A stretch of 64,000 nt of DNA, taken from Brevibacterium pigmentatum. GTDB taxonomy: Bacteria; Actinomycetota; Actinomycetes; Actinomycetales; Brevibacteriaceae. A program made the position numbers and the translations under genes. The notes beneath the pieces are model-generated. The model did not search any database and was not told the origin of the DNA. It saw only the letters and a program-made list of their open reading frames with translations. The DNA lies in assembly GCF_011617465.1 (NCBI RefSeq), contig NZ_CP050153.1:3782001-3846000 (forward strand), read 5' to 3'. This document shows, piece after piece, positions 18,551 to 26,273 of the stretch (position 1 is the stretch's first letter; every line of letters begins with the position of its first letter).

Positions 18551-19482
18551 GTACGGATCTGCCCCAGTTATTCCGGCAGCCTGCCCTGCCTTCTCATGTT
18601 TCGATCTGCGAGGTCAGTCCTCGCGACGGGCTGCAGGCAGAGTCCACCACACTTCCTGTCCCCGTGCGACTCGAGCTCATTCATCGGCTCACCGAGGCGG
18701 GACTGACCTCCATCGAGGCCGGAAGCTTCGTCTCCCCACGGGCGGTTCCACAGATGGCCGATACCCGTTCGGTTCTCGACGGCCTTGATCTCGACTCTGC
18801 AGCGACCTATCCCGTGCTCGTCCCGAATCGACGCGGTCTCGACGATGCCATCGCCGCGGGAGCGGTCGATGTCTCAGTATTCCTCAGCGTCACTGAGTCC
18901 TTCTCGCAGGCCAACCTCGGCGATTCGCTCCAGGCAACCACAGAGCGCGGCCTCGAGGTGGCACGGGCGGCGACCACAGCCGGTCTGAGAGTGCGCGGAT
19001 ATCTGTCGATGGTCTTCGGCGACCCCTGGGAAGGTGCAGTCGACCCGCAGGACGTCGCCAGCGCTGCTCGACGCCTCGTCGATGCAGGATGCACGACGGT
19101 CTCGCTGGGCGACACGATCGGAACGGCGACCCCCGGTCATGTGACCGCTGTCCTTGATAGCCTGGTCAGCGCCGGGATTCCGATCGACAGTGTCGCCCTG
19201 CACACCCACAACACCTACGGTCAGGCACTCGCGAATGTCTATTCCGCATTGCAGGCCGGAGTTCGACAGTTCGACGCATCGGCAGGAGGAATCGGAGGAT
19301 GCCCGTTCGCACGTACCGCGTCCGGGAATCTGGCCACCGAAGATCTCCTCTGGATGCTCGATGGACTCGGAATATCTACCGGAGTCGACATCGAAGCGGT
19401 GGCCGCCACCAGTCAGTGGCTGAGCGACCAGCTCGGCACTCCGCTCCCGTCCGCAACACCCTCGGCTGTCCTCAGCCGATAG
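18547..19482 (+). CDS. mvaB: Hydroxymethylglutaryl-CoA lyase
   Basis: This 311-residue TIM-barrel lyase splits HMG-CoA to acetoacetate and acetyl-CoA. The catalytic start motif SICEVSPRDGLQ (Arg26, Asp27), metal ligands in ALHTHNTYGQALAN (His219, His221) and the signature GGCPFARTASGNLATED with the active-site Cys252 are all present. Translation starts at GTG 18547, overlapping the reductase stop. Together the two enzymes complete mevalonate catabolism to central metabolites. Confidence 0.93.
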   Translation: MSTDLPQLFRQPALPSHVSICEVSPRDGLQAESTTLPVPVRLELIHRLTEAGLTSIEAGSFVSPRAVPQMADTRSVLDGLDLDSAATYPVLVPNRRGLDDAIAAGAVDVSVFLSVTESFSQANLGDSLQATTERGLEVARAATTAGLRVRGYLSMVFGDPWEGAVDPQDVASAARRLVDAGCTTVSLGDTIGTATPGHVTAVLDSLVSAGIPIDSVALHTHNTYGQALANVYSALQAGVRQFDASAGGIGGCPFARTASGNLATEDLLWMLDGLGISTGVDIEAVAATSQWLSDQLGTPLPSATPSAVLSR

Positions 19483-19533
19483 CTCGATCGTTCACGTTCC
19501 CGACACTCGTCGGCCGACAGAAAGCAGGCAACG

Positions 19534-19953
19534 ATGCCGCAATTGCTTGAGGTGTGGAATGACACCGTCGACCCCAGACATCTCATCGGTGGGATCGCCA
19601 TCGGTGTCGGGATCGCGGTCCCGGCCTACCTCCTCGCCGATCATTTCTTCGCTTCCAACGGCGATGAGGCGCTCGGACACTCTTATGCCCTGCTCATCGG
19701 CATCGTCGGCTGCATCGTCGGTGCCGTGATCGCCGGACTCCTCTTCAAGCCCAAGCGAGTGATCACGACTTCGGCTGCCGATACGCGCAACCGTCAGGAA
19801 GTCATCGACGAAATCGTCGAGGAGTACGGAGAGCTCGGCGATCCGCGCGAGCTGGGTTCTGCAACCCAGGCCGAAGTCCGAGCACTCGGCCTTTTCGATG
19901 CCCTCGTCGACAACCATGAGGCCCGGGCCCAGAAGAAGGGCAAGGAGCAATGA
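19534..19953 (+). CDS. Small two-helix membrane protein of the mevalonate operon
   Basis: This 139-residue protein has two hydrophobic segments (HLIGGIAIGVGIAVPAYLLA and ALLIGIVGCIVGAVIAGLLF, about residues 19-70). A charged cytoplasmic tail follows (RQEVIDEIVEEYGELGD ... ARAQKKGKEQ). I do not recognise a family. It lies between the lyase and a TctA-like permease and overlaps the permease start by ATGA. It may therefore be the small membrane subunit of that transporter, in the position TctB takes in other systems, though TctB has four helices. Confidence 0.75.
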   Translation: MPQLLEVWNDTVDPRHLIGGIAIGVGIAVPAYLLADHFFASNGDEALGHSYALLIGIVGCIVGAVIAGLLFKPKRVITTSAADTRNRQEVIDEIVEEYGELGDPRELGSATQAEVRALGLFDALVDNHEARAQKKGKEQ

Positions 19954-21335
19954 GCGCAGAACTCATCGAACCTATCCTGTGGGCGATCGGAATGGCGCTT
20001 CTGGCGGGGGTGCTCTTCACCGGGATCGGACTGATCTCCGGCACTGATGAGACCGCGATCGTTGCACCACTGGCACTCCTCGTCATCCTCATCGGGGTTC
20101 CACCTTCCGGGGTCATCGCCTTCTTCCTCGCGGCGATCATCGCCAAACACATCTCGCACGCGGTACCGACCACTCTGCTGGGCATACCCGGCGACACCAC
20201 GGCGGTTCCGATGCTGCGTGAAGCACAGCTGCTGAGGTCGCTCGGCATACCTCACATCGCGCTGCAGAAGGCGATCTCCGGCGGTGTTGTCTCAGTCGCC
20301 ATCGCCGTTCCTCTGTCGATCGTCTTCGCCCTCGTGCTCACTCCCTTCGCCGAGGCGATCGGAGCCGCCGCCCCCTGGATCTTCATCGCCGCAGCGATCC
20401 TCGTCGCCTACACCTCGAAGGGCAGACTCGCAGCAGTCGCCGCGCTCATCCCCTTCGTCCTGCTCATCGTCGGCCTGCAGGCTTTCATCATGGAGCAGAA
20501 GGAGGCGACGTTCACGACGTCGTTCTTCCTCGGCATCGCCACCGGGCCGCTCATCTTCGACCTGTTCGCTGCGCTCTCCCCCGCCGGACGCCGTTCGATG
20601 CAGCAGTCGGGCAAGCGGGAATTCAATCTTGCTCCCGACGTCCGGCCTGCAGGGGGATCGAGGATGCCGAACCCATTCAAAGTGCTGACCGGAAAGCAAC
20701 TGGCATACACCAGCGGTTCAGCGGCGATCACCAGCGCGACCTTCGTCTTCTCCCCCGTGGCCATGGCTGTGCTCATGGGCGAGATCGTCGGAAGCCGGAT
20801 CAAGAACGGGTACGAACGACTCACCACCGTCATCACTGTCCGCAACGGGACCACAGAGTCGACCTATATCGCCGAGACTCTCATCCCACTCATCGCGATC
20901 GGCCTGCCCCTGTCACCGATGGCGGCCGGTCCCGCAGGACCGCTGTTCAACGCTCCGCCCGTCTACACCCTCGATGCTGAGACGGGAACGACGAATAATC
21001 TCCACGACCTGCTCACGACCGGTCAGTTCGCACTCTTCTCCGTGATCGCCGCCGTCATCGCGGTCGCCATCGCCTACCCCTTCGTGATGACGAACGCCCA
21101 CCGCGCGGCGACCTGGGTGATGAAGTCGGTCTCCCACGAAGCGATCATCGCCGGCTTTGCAGCTCTCATCTGCGTCATTTGCCTCTATGAAGGCGGACTG
21201 CTCGCCCTGGGGGTGACGCTCACCGTCGGCCTCGTCGGCGGTCTGTTCAACCGGATGATCGGCATGCACGCCGGGGTCCAGTTCATGGGCTACTACGTCG
21301 CCGTGCTCACCGTGCCCGCCATCCTCGCGCTGTGA
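19950..21335 (+). CDS. TctA-family transporter permease
   Basis: This 461-residue protein has about 11-12 transmembrane helices. TctA features include the GLISGTDETAIVAPLALL stretch, PTTLLGIPGDTTAVPMLREA, and a second copy of the PLSPMAAGPAGPLFN type in the C-terminal half. TctA permeases import carboxylates, usually with TctB and a periplasmic TctC protein; neither is encoded here. In this operon the likely substrate is mevalonate or a related hydroxy acid (inference). It is slightly shorter than the usual 500 residues. Confidence 0.82.
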   Translation: MSAELIEPILWAIGMALLAGVLFTGIGLISGTDETAIVAPLALLVILIGVPPSGVIAFFLAAIIAKHISHAVPTTLLGIPGDTTAVPMLREAQLLRSLGIPHIALQKAISGGVVSVAIAVPLSIVFALVLTPFAEAIGAAAPWIFIAAAILVAYTSKGRLAAVAALIPFVLLIVGLQAFIMEQKEATFTTSFFLGIATGPLIFDLFAALSPAGRRSMQQSGKREFNLAPDVRPAGGSRMPNPFKVLTGKQLAYTSGSAAITSATFVFSPVAMAVLMGEIVGSRIKNGYERLTTVITVRNGTTESTYIAETLIPLIAIGLPLSPMAAGPAGPLFNAPPVYTLDAETGTTNNLHDLLTTGQFALFSVIAAVIAVAIAYPFVMTNAHRAATWVMKSVSHEAIIAGFAALICVICLYEGGLLALGVTLTVGLVGGLFNRMIGMHAGVQFMGYYVAVLTVPAILAL

Positions 21336-21363
21336 GAAGGCGGCTCAACCCACTGTAAACCGC

Positions 21364-21382
21364 GGTGAGACCTCGACTCACC
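21364..21382. terminator. Weak candidate bidirectional terminator
   Basis: GGTGAG and CTCACC form a 6-base perfect stem with a 7-base loop. It lies in the 65-base gap between the convergent permease and LysR genes. There is no T-tract. Confidence 0.3.
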
Positions 21383-21400
21383 TAGCTCTGAGACCGAGCG

Positions 21401-22405
21401 TCACCGCCACTGCCGGGTGACCGTGCGGACGTCGGCGACCACCTCGGCGATGGCGGAATTGTGCGCATCGACGATCGGATCGTGACGGGCGCTCCCCTGT
21501 GGCCTCGAGGACCGGGAGACGAGCAGAACGTCACGGCGGCAGTCGCTGAGCGGCATCGGGATGACGGTGATGTCCGGGTCGGTCGACAGTGATGATTCGG
21601 GGATCATCGCCACCGCCAAACCGGCCGAGATCATCCGGTTGATGGCCGCATAGTCGTCCATCCGCATCCCCACGCGGGGTTCGAAGCCGGCAGACAGACA
21701 GAAGGAGCGGACCACCTCGTCGATGGCGTCACCGGGGTCGATGCTGAACGCCCAGGTCTGTGAGACGAGCGCTGTGAGGTCCGGCAGTCCGTGATCGTCC
21801 ACGCTGATCGGACCGATCGAGCGCGGCACGCACAGGAACAGCCGCTCCGAATACAGGTGGGCGGCATTGAGCGTTGCCGGGATCCACGTCCGGTCGAGGT
21901 CGGTCGACACGAGCAGCGCGAGGTCGAGGTCCCCGGACTCGAGTCGGGAGACGAGCTTCGCGTGCTCGTCCATCGTCACGTCGAGGGCCGCAGTGAGGAT
22001 GTCGGTCCGGTCGCCGGCGACTGCCTCGTCTCGGGTCTGCCACCTGGACCGGGCCTGCAGCTGATCGTGCAGGCGGGGGATGACGCGGGCCCCGACGGTG
22101 GGTACGGCCCCGATGCGCACCGGCACGGCTTGGGACTCCCGCCACAGTGCCACCTCGGCGCCGAGGCGCTGGCACAGACCGAGGATCTCCACCGCCCGAG
22201 TCACGACGAGGCTGCCCACCGTCGTCGGCTGCGATCCGCGCGGAGTGCGATCGAGCAGAGTGGCGCCCAGGGCGCGCTCGAGATTGCGCAGATGATGATT
22301 GACCGTCGGCTGGCTCCATTGCAGCGCGGCGGCGGCCGCGGCGACGGATCCGGTCTCGGCGACGGCACGCAGAGCGGTGAGCCCGCGAGTATCCAGAGGT
22401 TCCAT
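21401..22405 (-). CDS. LysR-family transcriptional regulator
   Basis: This 334-residue LysR protein has an N-terminal winged helix (LTALRAVAETGSVAAAAAALQWSQPTVNHHLRNLERALGATLLDR) at residues 9-55. A substrate-binding domain begins about residue 95 (VPVRIGAVPTVGARVIPRL). An insert of about 20 residues (QTRDEAVAGDRTDILTAALD) lies early in that domain. It is divergent from the decarboxylase gene, 91 bases away, and probably controls it. Confidence 0.88.
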   Translation of the reverse strand: MEPLDTRGLTALRAVAETGSVAAAAAALQWSQPTVNHHLRNLERALGATLLDRTPRGSQPTTVGSLVVTRAVEILGLCQRLGAEVALWRESQAVPVRIGAVPTVGARVIPRLHDQLQARSRWQTRDEAVAGDRTDILTAALDVTMDEHAKLVSRLESGDLDLALLVSTDLDRTWIPATLNAAHLYSERLFLCVPRSIGPISVDDHGLPDLTALVSQTWAFSIDPGDAIDEVVRSFCLSAGFEPRVGMRMDDYAAINRMISAGLAVAMIPESSLSTDPDITVIPMPLSDCRRDVLLVSRSSRPQGSARHDPIVDAHNSAIAEVVADVRTVTRQWR

Positions 22406-22496
22406 TGATCTCCCCCGTTGAGTTCAATACTGACTATAGAGCAAGGGAGGAAAGTTGCTATTCTCTCCTACCTGCTCGCCTCCTTAATCTGGAGGC

Positions 22497-24041
22497 ATGA
22501 CCGTGCACCAGGACTCCCCCATGCCCCCGGCCCCGCACTCCTCCTCGGGGTCGCCGATGCATCCTGCCCTCACGCATTCCCGCGCGCCCTATGCCGAAGC
22601 GCTGGCGCACGCGGCCGACCGCAATTCGCTGTTCCTGTCCACACCCGGACACGGAGGCACGATCGAGGGCATCTCCGCAGGTCAGGCCGAATTCTTCGGC
22701 GAGCACACCCTCTCCCTGGACATCCCTCCGCTCTTCGACGGAATCGACCTCGGCGTCGATACCCCGAAGGACGAAGCGCTGCGCCTGGCCGCCGAGGCCT
22801 GGGGCGCCCGCCGCACCTGGTTCCTCACCAACGGCTCCTCGCAGGGCAACCGCATGGCCGCCCTTGCCATCGGCACCCTCGGGTCCGGCGTCGTCGCCCA
22901 GCGCAGCGCGCATTCGAGCTTCATCGACGGCATCGTGCTGGCCGGACTCAACCCCGGCTTCGTCTACCCCAACGTCGACGAAGTCAACGGCATCGCCCAC
23001 GGCGTCTCCCCCGATGCCCTGCGCCAAGCCATCCGCAATCACCCCGAACCGGTGACCGCCGTCTACCTCGTGACCCCGAGCTACTTCGGTGCCGTCGCCG
23101 ACGTCGAATCCCTCGCCGAGGTGGCCCACGAAGCGGGTGCGGCGCTGATCATCGACGCCGCCTGGGGCGCCCACTTCGGCTTCCACCCGGACCTTCCGGC
23201 CTCCCCCGTCACCCAGGGCGCCGACATCGTCATCATGAGCACGCACAAGCTCGCGGGCTCGCTCACGCAGTCCGCGCTGCTCCACCTCGGCAACACCGAA
23301 TTCGCCGATCGCCTCGAGCCGGCGCTGGCACGCGCTTTCATGATGACGGCCTCGACGAGCGAGAACGCACACCTCATGGCCTCGATCGACCTGGCCCGCC
23401 GCGCGCTCATGACATCGACCGAGGCGATCACGGATTCCTTGGACAACATCCGCCAGATCCGCGCGCAGATCGAAGCCACCGACCGCTACCACCTGCTGTC
23501 CGGCGAGTTCCTCGGCCATGCCGATGTCGTCGACATCGACCCGTTCCGCCTGCCCATCGGCATCACCGCCACCGGACTCGACGGCCACACGGTGCGCAAA
23601 CGCCTGGCCGAGGAATTCGACATCTTCCCCGAGATGTCGACAGCGACCACCCTCGTCGCCCTCATCGGCATCGGAAAGTCTCCGGACATCGGCCGCCTCA
23701 TCGATGCCCTGGAGACTATGCGCCTCGAGACCGCGGGCTCCGCCACGGCGACGAGCCCGGCAGCCGCCCTCCCGCAGCTGCCGACGGCCGGTCGACTGGC
23801 GACGACCCCGCGCGAGGCCTACTTCGCGGATTCCGAACTCGTCACCGCCGTCGAGGCGGTCGGACGGGTGAGCGTGAGCTCGCTGGCTGCATACCCGCCC
23901 GGGATCCCCAATGTCCTGCCCGGTGAAGAGATCACCGCCGAAACCATCGACTTCCTCCAGGCCGTGGCGGCGAGTCCGTCCGGTCACGTCCGCGGTGCCG
24001 TCGATCCCGGCCTCGAGACCTATCGCGTCGTCAGGGACTGA
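22497..24041 (+). CDS. Orn/Lys/Arg-type PLP decarboxylase
   Basis: This 514-residue fold-type I decarboxylase has the substrate-loop motif FLSTPGHGGT near residue 47 and TNGSSQGNRMA at 111. The PLP-binding Asp220 is in IIDAAWGAHFGFHP, and the Schiff-base lysine is Lys251 in MSTHKLAGSLTQSA. It is the short form without the N-terminal wing domain, like YaaO/SpeA-type arginine or lysine decarboxylases; the substrate is unresolved. GGAGG at 22491-22495 is too close to the ATG at 22497 but ideally spaced (7 bases) for a GTG at 22503, which may be the true start. Confidence 0.85.
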   Translation: MTVHQDSPMPPAPHSSSGSPMHPALTHSRAPYAEALAHAADRNSLFLSTPGHGGTIEGISAGQAEFFGEHTLSLDIPPLFDGIDLGVDTPKDEALRLAAEAWGARRTWFLTNGSSQGNRMAALAIGTLGSGVVAQRSAHSSFIDGIVLAGLNPGFVYPNVDEVNGIAHGVSPDALRQAIRNHPEPVTAVYLVTPSYFGAVADVESLAEVAHEAGAALIIDAAWGAHFGFHPDLPASPVTQGADIVIMSTHKLAGSLTQSALLHLGNTEFADRLEPALARAFMMTASTSENAHLMASIDLARRALMTSTEAITDSLDNIRQIRAQIEATDRYHLLSGEFLGHADVVDIDPFRLPIGITATGLDGHTVRKRLAEEFDIFPEMSTATTLVALIGIGKSPDIGRLIDALETMRLETAGSATATSPAAALPQLPTAGRLATTPREAYFADSELVTAVEAVGRVSVSSLAAYPPGIPNVLPGEEITAETIDFLQAVAASPSGHVRGAVDPGLETYRVVRD

Positions 24042-24044
24042 GTG

Positions 24045-24101
24045 CCCCCTGCGGGGGTCCGTGAACGGCCCCCGCGGCTCTGCGTCGCAGTCATCTGCGA
24101 C
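24045..24101 (+). terminator. Tandem hairpins after the decarboxylase gene
   Basis: CCCCC-TGC-GGGGG at 24045-24057 can alternatively pair as GCGGGGG (24051-24057) with CCCCCGC (24069-24075). A second hairpin, GTCGCAG-TCAT-CTGCGAC at 24084-24101, follows. The cluster sits just past the stop codon and probably ends transcription. There is no T-tract. The mutually exclusive folding is noted under findings. Confidence 0.5.
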
Positions 24102-24136
24102 TCCACATGGCCTCGCAGCACTTCAATCGATGACTG

Positions 24137-24165
24137 CTTCATGACCGATTCCTGACTTGTATAAT
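24137..24165 (+). promoter_or_regulatory. Candidate promoter of the sigma-like gene
   Basis: A perfect TATAAT at 24160-24165 is striking in this GC-rich DNA. The region 17-18 bases upstream (CTTCAT) is a poor -35. It leaves an untranslated leader of about 157 bases before the ATG at 24323. Confidence 0.45.
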
Positions 24166-24322
24166 GACTCCGGATGCGAAATTCCGATGAGTGCGCTACC
24201 GTCCTTGTTGTGGGCATCCAGCATTGCACACTGGTCCGCCCTGCATTCGAGCGATCTTCCCCTCCCGCTGTTCCACCGACACGATGCGGGCGCCCGATCG
24301 ACTCCCAGTGAACCAGGACACG

Positions 24323-25963
24323 ATGGACAAGAACGAACATCTCCCCGGAGACTCTCTCGCCGATTTCACGGAAGATGAGCTCTTCTCACTCATCGACGTG
24401 GGAAGCTCCGGGGCTTTCTCAGAGTTCTACCGTCGCCACATCGCCTCCGCCACGGTTTTGGCCGCCGCGGATTCTGCGAACCCGCGCTCCCGAGCCGACG
24501 CCGCTTTCCTTGCGATCCTGAAATCCCTGCTCGACGGCACCGCCGACAGGTCCTCGGGGTTCACGGCCTTGATCCGTGACGAGATCGTCCGTAGTTCCGA
24601 CAGCGACTCTGCCGCTTCCTCATCCGAGCTCACTGAGGCGGAACCGGAGGACCTGTCCTCCTTCGCCGTCATCGCCTCCGCGTTCTCTTCGCTGCCCGAC
24701 AATTGGCAGCGCATACTGTGGCTGCGAGAAGTCGAGGGCCAGTCGGCACAGTCCGCCGCTGAACTCCTCGACATCACCTCGGCCACGGCGGATCGACTCA
24801 CGGCTCGGGCCCGAGAGGAGCTCGAAAGCACCTGGACGCAGACTCGCCCCGCGGATGGGCCGCTGTCGATCGCTGACCGCGCCGAGCTCATTCCGGCGCT
24901 GCTCACCTCGCCGATACTCATCGAACGCCTCTCCGATACTTTCGTCGCGGCACCCGGGCCGGATCTTGACGCCGAGGCAGCAGCCGCAGAGTCGGTCGAC
25001 ACCGGCGAGCTCCCCGCCGCCGCCGAATCCACCGACCCCGCGGAATCGGTCGGCACCGACGAACTCGTCGCAGCAGCCGAGTCGTCCGATGCCGCAGCCG
25101 AATCGCCCGACGCTGCAGATTCCAGCGAGCCCGTTGCCACAGATTCCAGCGAGCCCGTTGCCACAGATTCCGGCGAGCCCGATGATGATGCCGCTGCCGA
25201 TAGCTCAGTTTCTCCCGCTGTCGTCCCCATCTCCGAAACTCCGAAGGAGACCGGCGAATCATCGGCAGAGACCATCGATGAACCGGCCGACCATGACGAG
25301 GTCCCGAAGTTCACCCTGCCGAAGCCGGTGCTCGTACCCCTCATTGCAGTGTGCCTCGGCCTGCTCTGCACTCTTCTCGGGTTCGCGATCCTGCCGAGCG
25401 GGGATTCCGGACCCGGTCCCCGCACAAACAGCACCGCAGGCTCCGGTTCGGCCTCTGAGCCGAAGAGCACCACCGACGACAGCGATGAAACACGAGCTTC
25501 AGACGGCTCCGGGGGTTCCACATCTGCCGACCCGGCACACGGAGCCGATACCGATGCCCCGAGTTCGCGCGACGAGGACCGCGACACGGATTCCGATACG
25601 TCCCCGCGGCCGGGAGACAAAGCCTCCGAGTTGCCCGCCGACTCCCCCGGCTCGAGCGGGACCGATGCTCCATCGAAGTCCTCCGACTCTGATGACCCCA
25701 CTGCCCCAGACGAGCCGTCGGCCCCGGATGAGCCGGAGTCACCCGACTCGCCCTCCCAACCGGAGTCCCCCGACGAGCCCGAAACACCATCCGAGCCGGA
25801 TCCCACCGAGGATCCCGGGACGCCGTCCGAGCCGGATCCCACCGAGGATCCCGGGACGCCGTCCGAGCCCGAGTCGCCCGAAGAGCCGGAAACGCCATCC
25901 GAACCCGAATCTCCGAGCGACCCCGGCGCACCGTCCGAGCCTGAGTCTCCCGGCACGCCGTAG
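24323..25963 (+). CDS. ECF-sigma-like protein with membrane anchor and acidic repeat tail
   Basis: This 546-residue fusion has an N-terminal part (1-175) like an ECF sigma factor: a region-2-like start (FTEDELFSLIDVGSSGAFSEFYRRH) and a clear region 4 (SAFSSLPDNWQRILWLREVEG, SAAELLDITSATADRLTARAREELE). An Ala/Glu/Ser/Asp-rich segment follows to about 330, then one transmembrane helix at ~333-356 (VLVPLIAVCLGLLCTLLGFAIL). About 190 residues of Pro/Glu/Ser/Asp-rich tail, presumably outside the cell, complete it. The start at 24323 follows AGGA (24314-24317); GTG at 24308 is an alternative. Region 2 is poorly conserved, so it may be an inactive or signalling sigma homologue. Membrane-linked ECF groups are known; this exact layout I cannot name. 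Confidence 0.8.
   Translation: MDKNEHLPGDSLADFTEDELFSLIDVGSSGAFSEFYRRHIASATVLAAADSANPRSRADAAFLAILKSLLDGTADRSSGFTALIRDEIVRSSDSDSAASSSELTEAEPEDLSSFAVIASAFSSLPDNWQRILWLREVEGQSAQSAAELLDITSATADRLTARAREELESTWTQTRPADGPLSIADRAELIPALLTSPILIERLSDTFVAAPGPDLDAEAAAAESVDTGELPAAAESTDPAESVGTDELVAAAESSDAAAESPDAADSSEPVATDSSEPVATDSGEPDDDAAADSSVSPAVVPISETPKETGESSAETIDEPADHDEVPKFTLPKPVLVPLIAVCLGLLCTLLGFAILPSGDSGPGPRTNSTAGSGSASEPKSTTDDSDETRASDGSGGSTSADPAHGADTDAPSSRDEDRDTDSDTSPRPGDKASELPADSPGSSGTDAPSKSSDSDDPTAPDEPSAPDEPESPDSPSQPESPDEPETPSEPDPTEDPGTPSEPDPTEDPGTPSEPESPEEPETPSEPESPSDPGAPSEPESPGTP
25118..25165 (+). repeat. 24-base tandem repeat inside the sigma-like gene
   Basis: Two identical 24-base units (25118-25141, 25142-25165) encode DSSEPVAT twice. 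A third, diverged partial unit follows. It lies in the acidic linker before the membrane helix. Confidence 0.9.
25791..25862 (+). repeat. 36-base tandem repeat inside the sigma-like gene
   Basis: Two identical 36-base units (25791-25826, 25827-25862) encode SEPDPTEDPGTP twice. They sit within a longer degenerate SEPE/SPEEPETP repeat in the extracytoplasmic tail. Exact identity at DNA level points to recent duplication and likely copy-number variation. Confidence 0.92.
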
Positions 25964-26273
25964 GAATCGGCAACATCCGTCGCACCGAGCCTGTCGGCTT
26001 CAGTCGACAACGTCACTGGACAAGCTACACTGCGAATTAGACAACATCTTCATTGCGTATTTTCTGGACCACTGGCCGATTTTCAACGTAGGCAACTACC
26101 ATCGGACGCATTCGGCGTGAACGGTGTCACAATTTTTATTGACACTCCCTGAGTACCAGGCAAGGATGTTCTGCATTGTCGAAATCCGACAGCAACTGCC
26201 GCGCAGAGCTCGCTCCATTCCGGCGACTCGGCCCTGCAACTTGCCTAGCAGCAGCTGAAGCGAGGAACCACTG
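25964..26273 (+). promoter_or_regulatory. AT-rich control region before the MHS transporter
   Basis: These 310 bases without a gene are markedly richer in A/T around 26030-26150. GTGTCA (26124-26129) and TGACAC (26140-26145) form an inverted repeat with a 10-base spacer. It overlaps TTGACA at 26139-26144, a consensus -35; a good -10 was not found. GAGGAA before the ATG at 26274 is the ribosome site. The arrangement suits a regulated promoter whose operator covers the -35. Confidence 0.45.

Noticed and set aside
17276..19482. Reading the HMG-CoA reductase as part of isoprenoid synthesis
   Set aside because: Class II sequence, overlap with HMG-CoA lyase and absence of mevalonate kinases nearby fit catabolism better.
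24427..26016. 529-codon open frame on the minus strand
   Set aside because: Antisense to the sigma-like gene; the Ser/Gly/Asp repeats simply mirror the Pro/Glu/Ser repeats of the real product.
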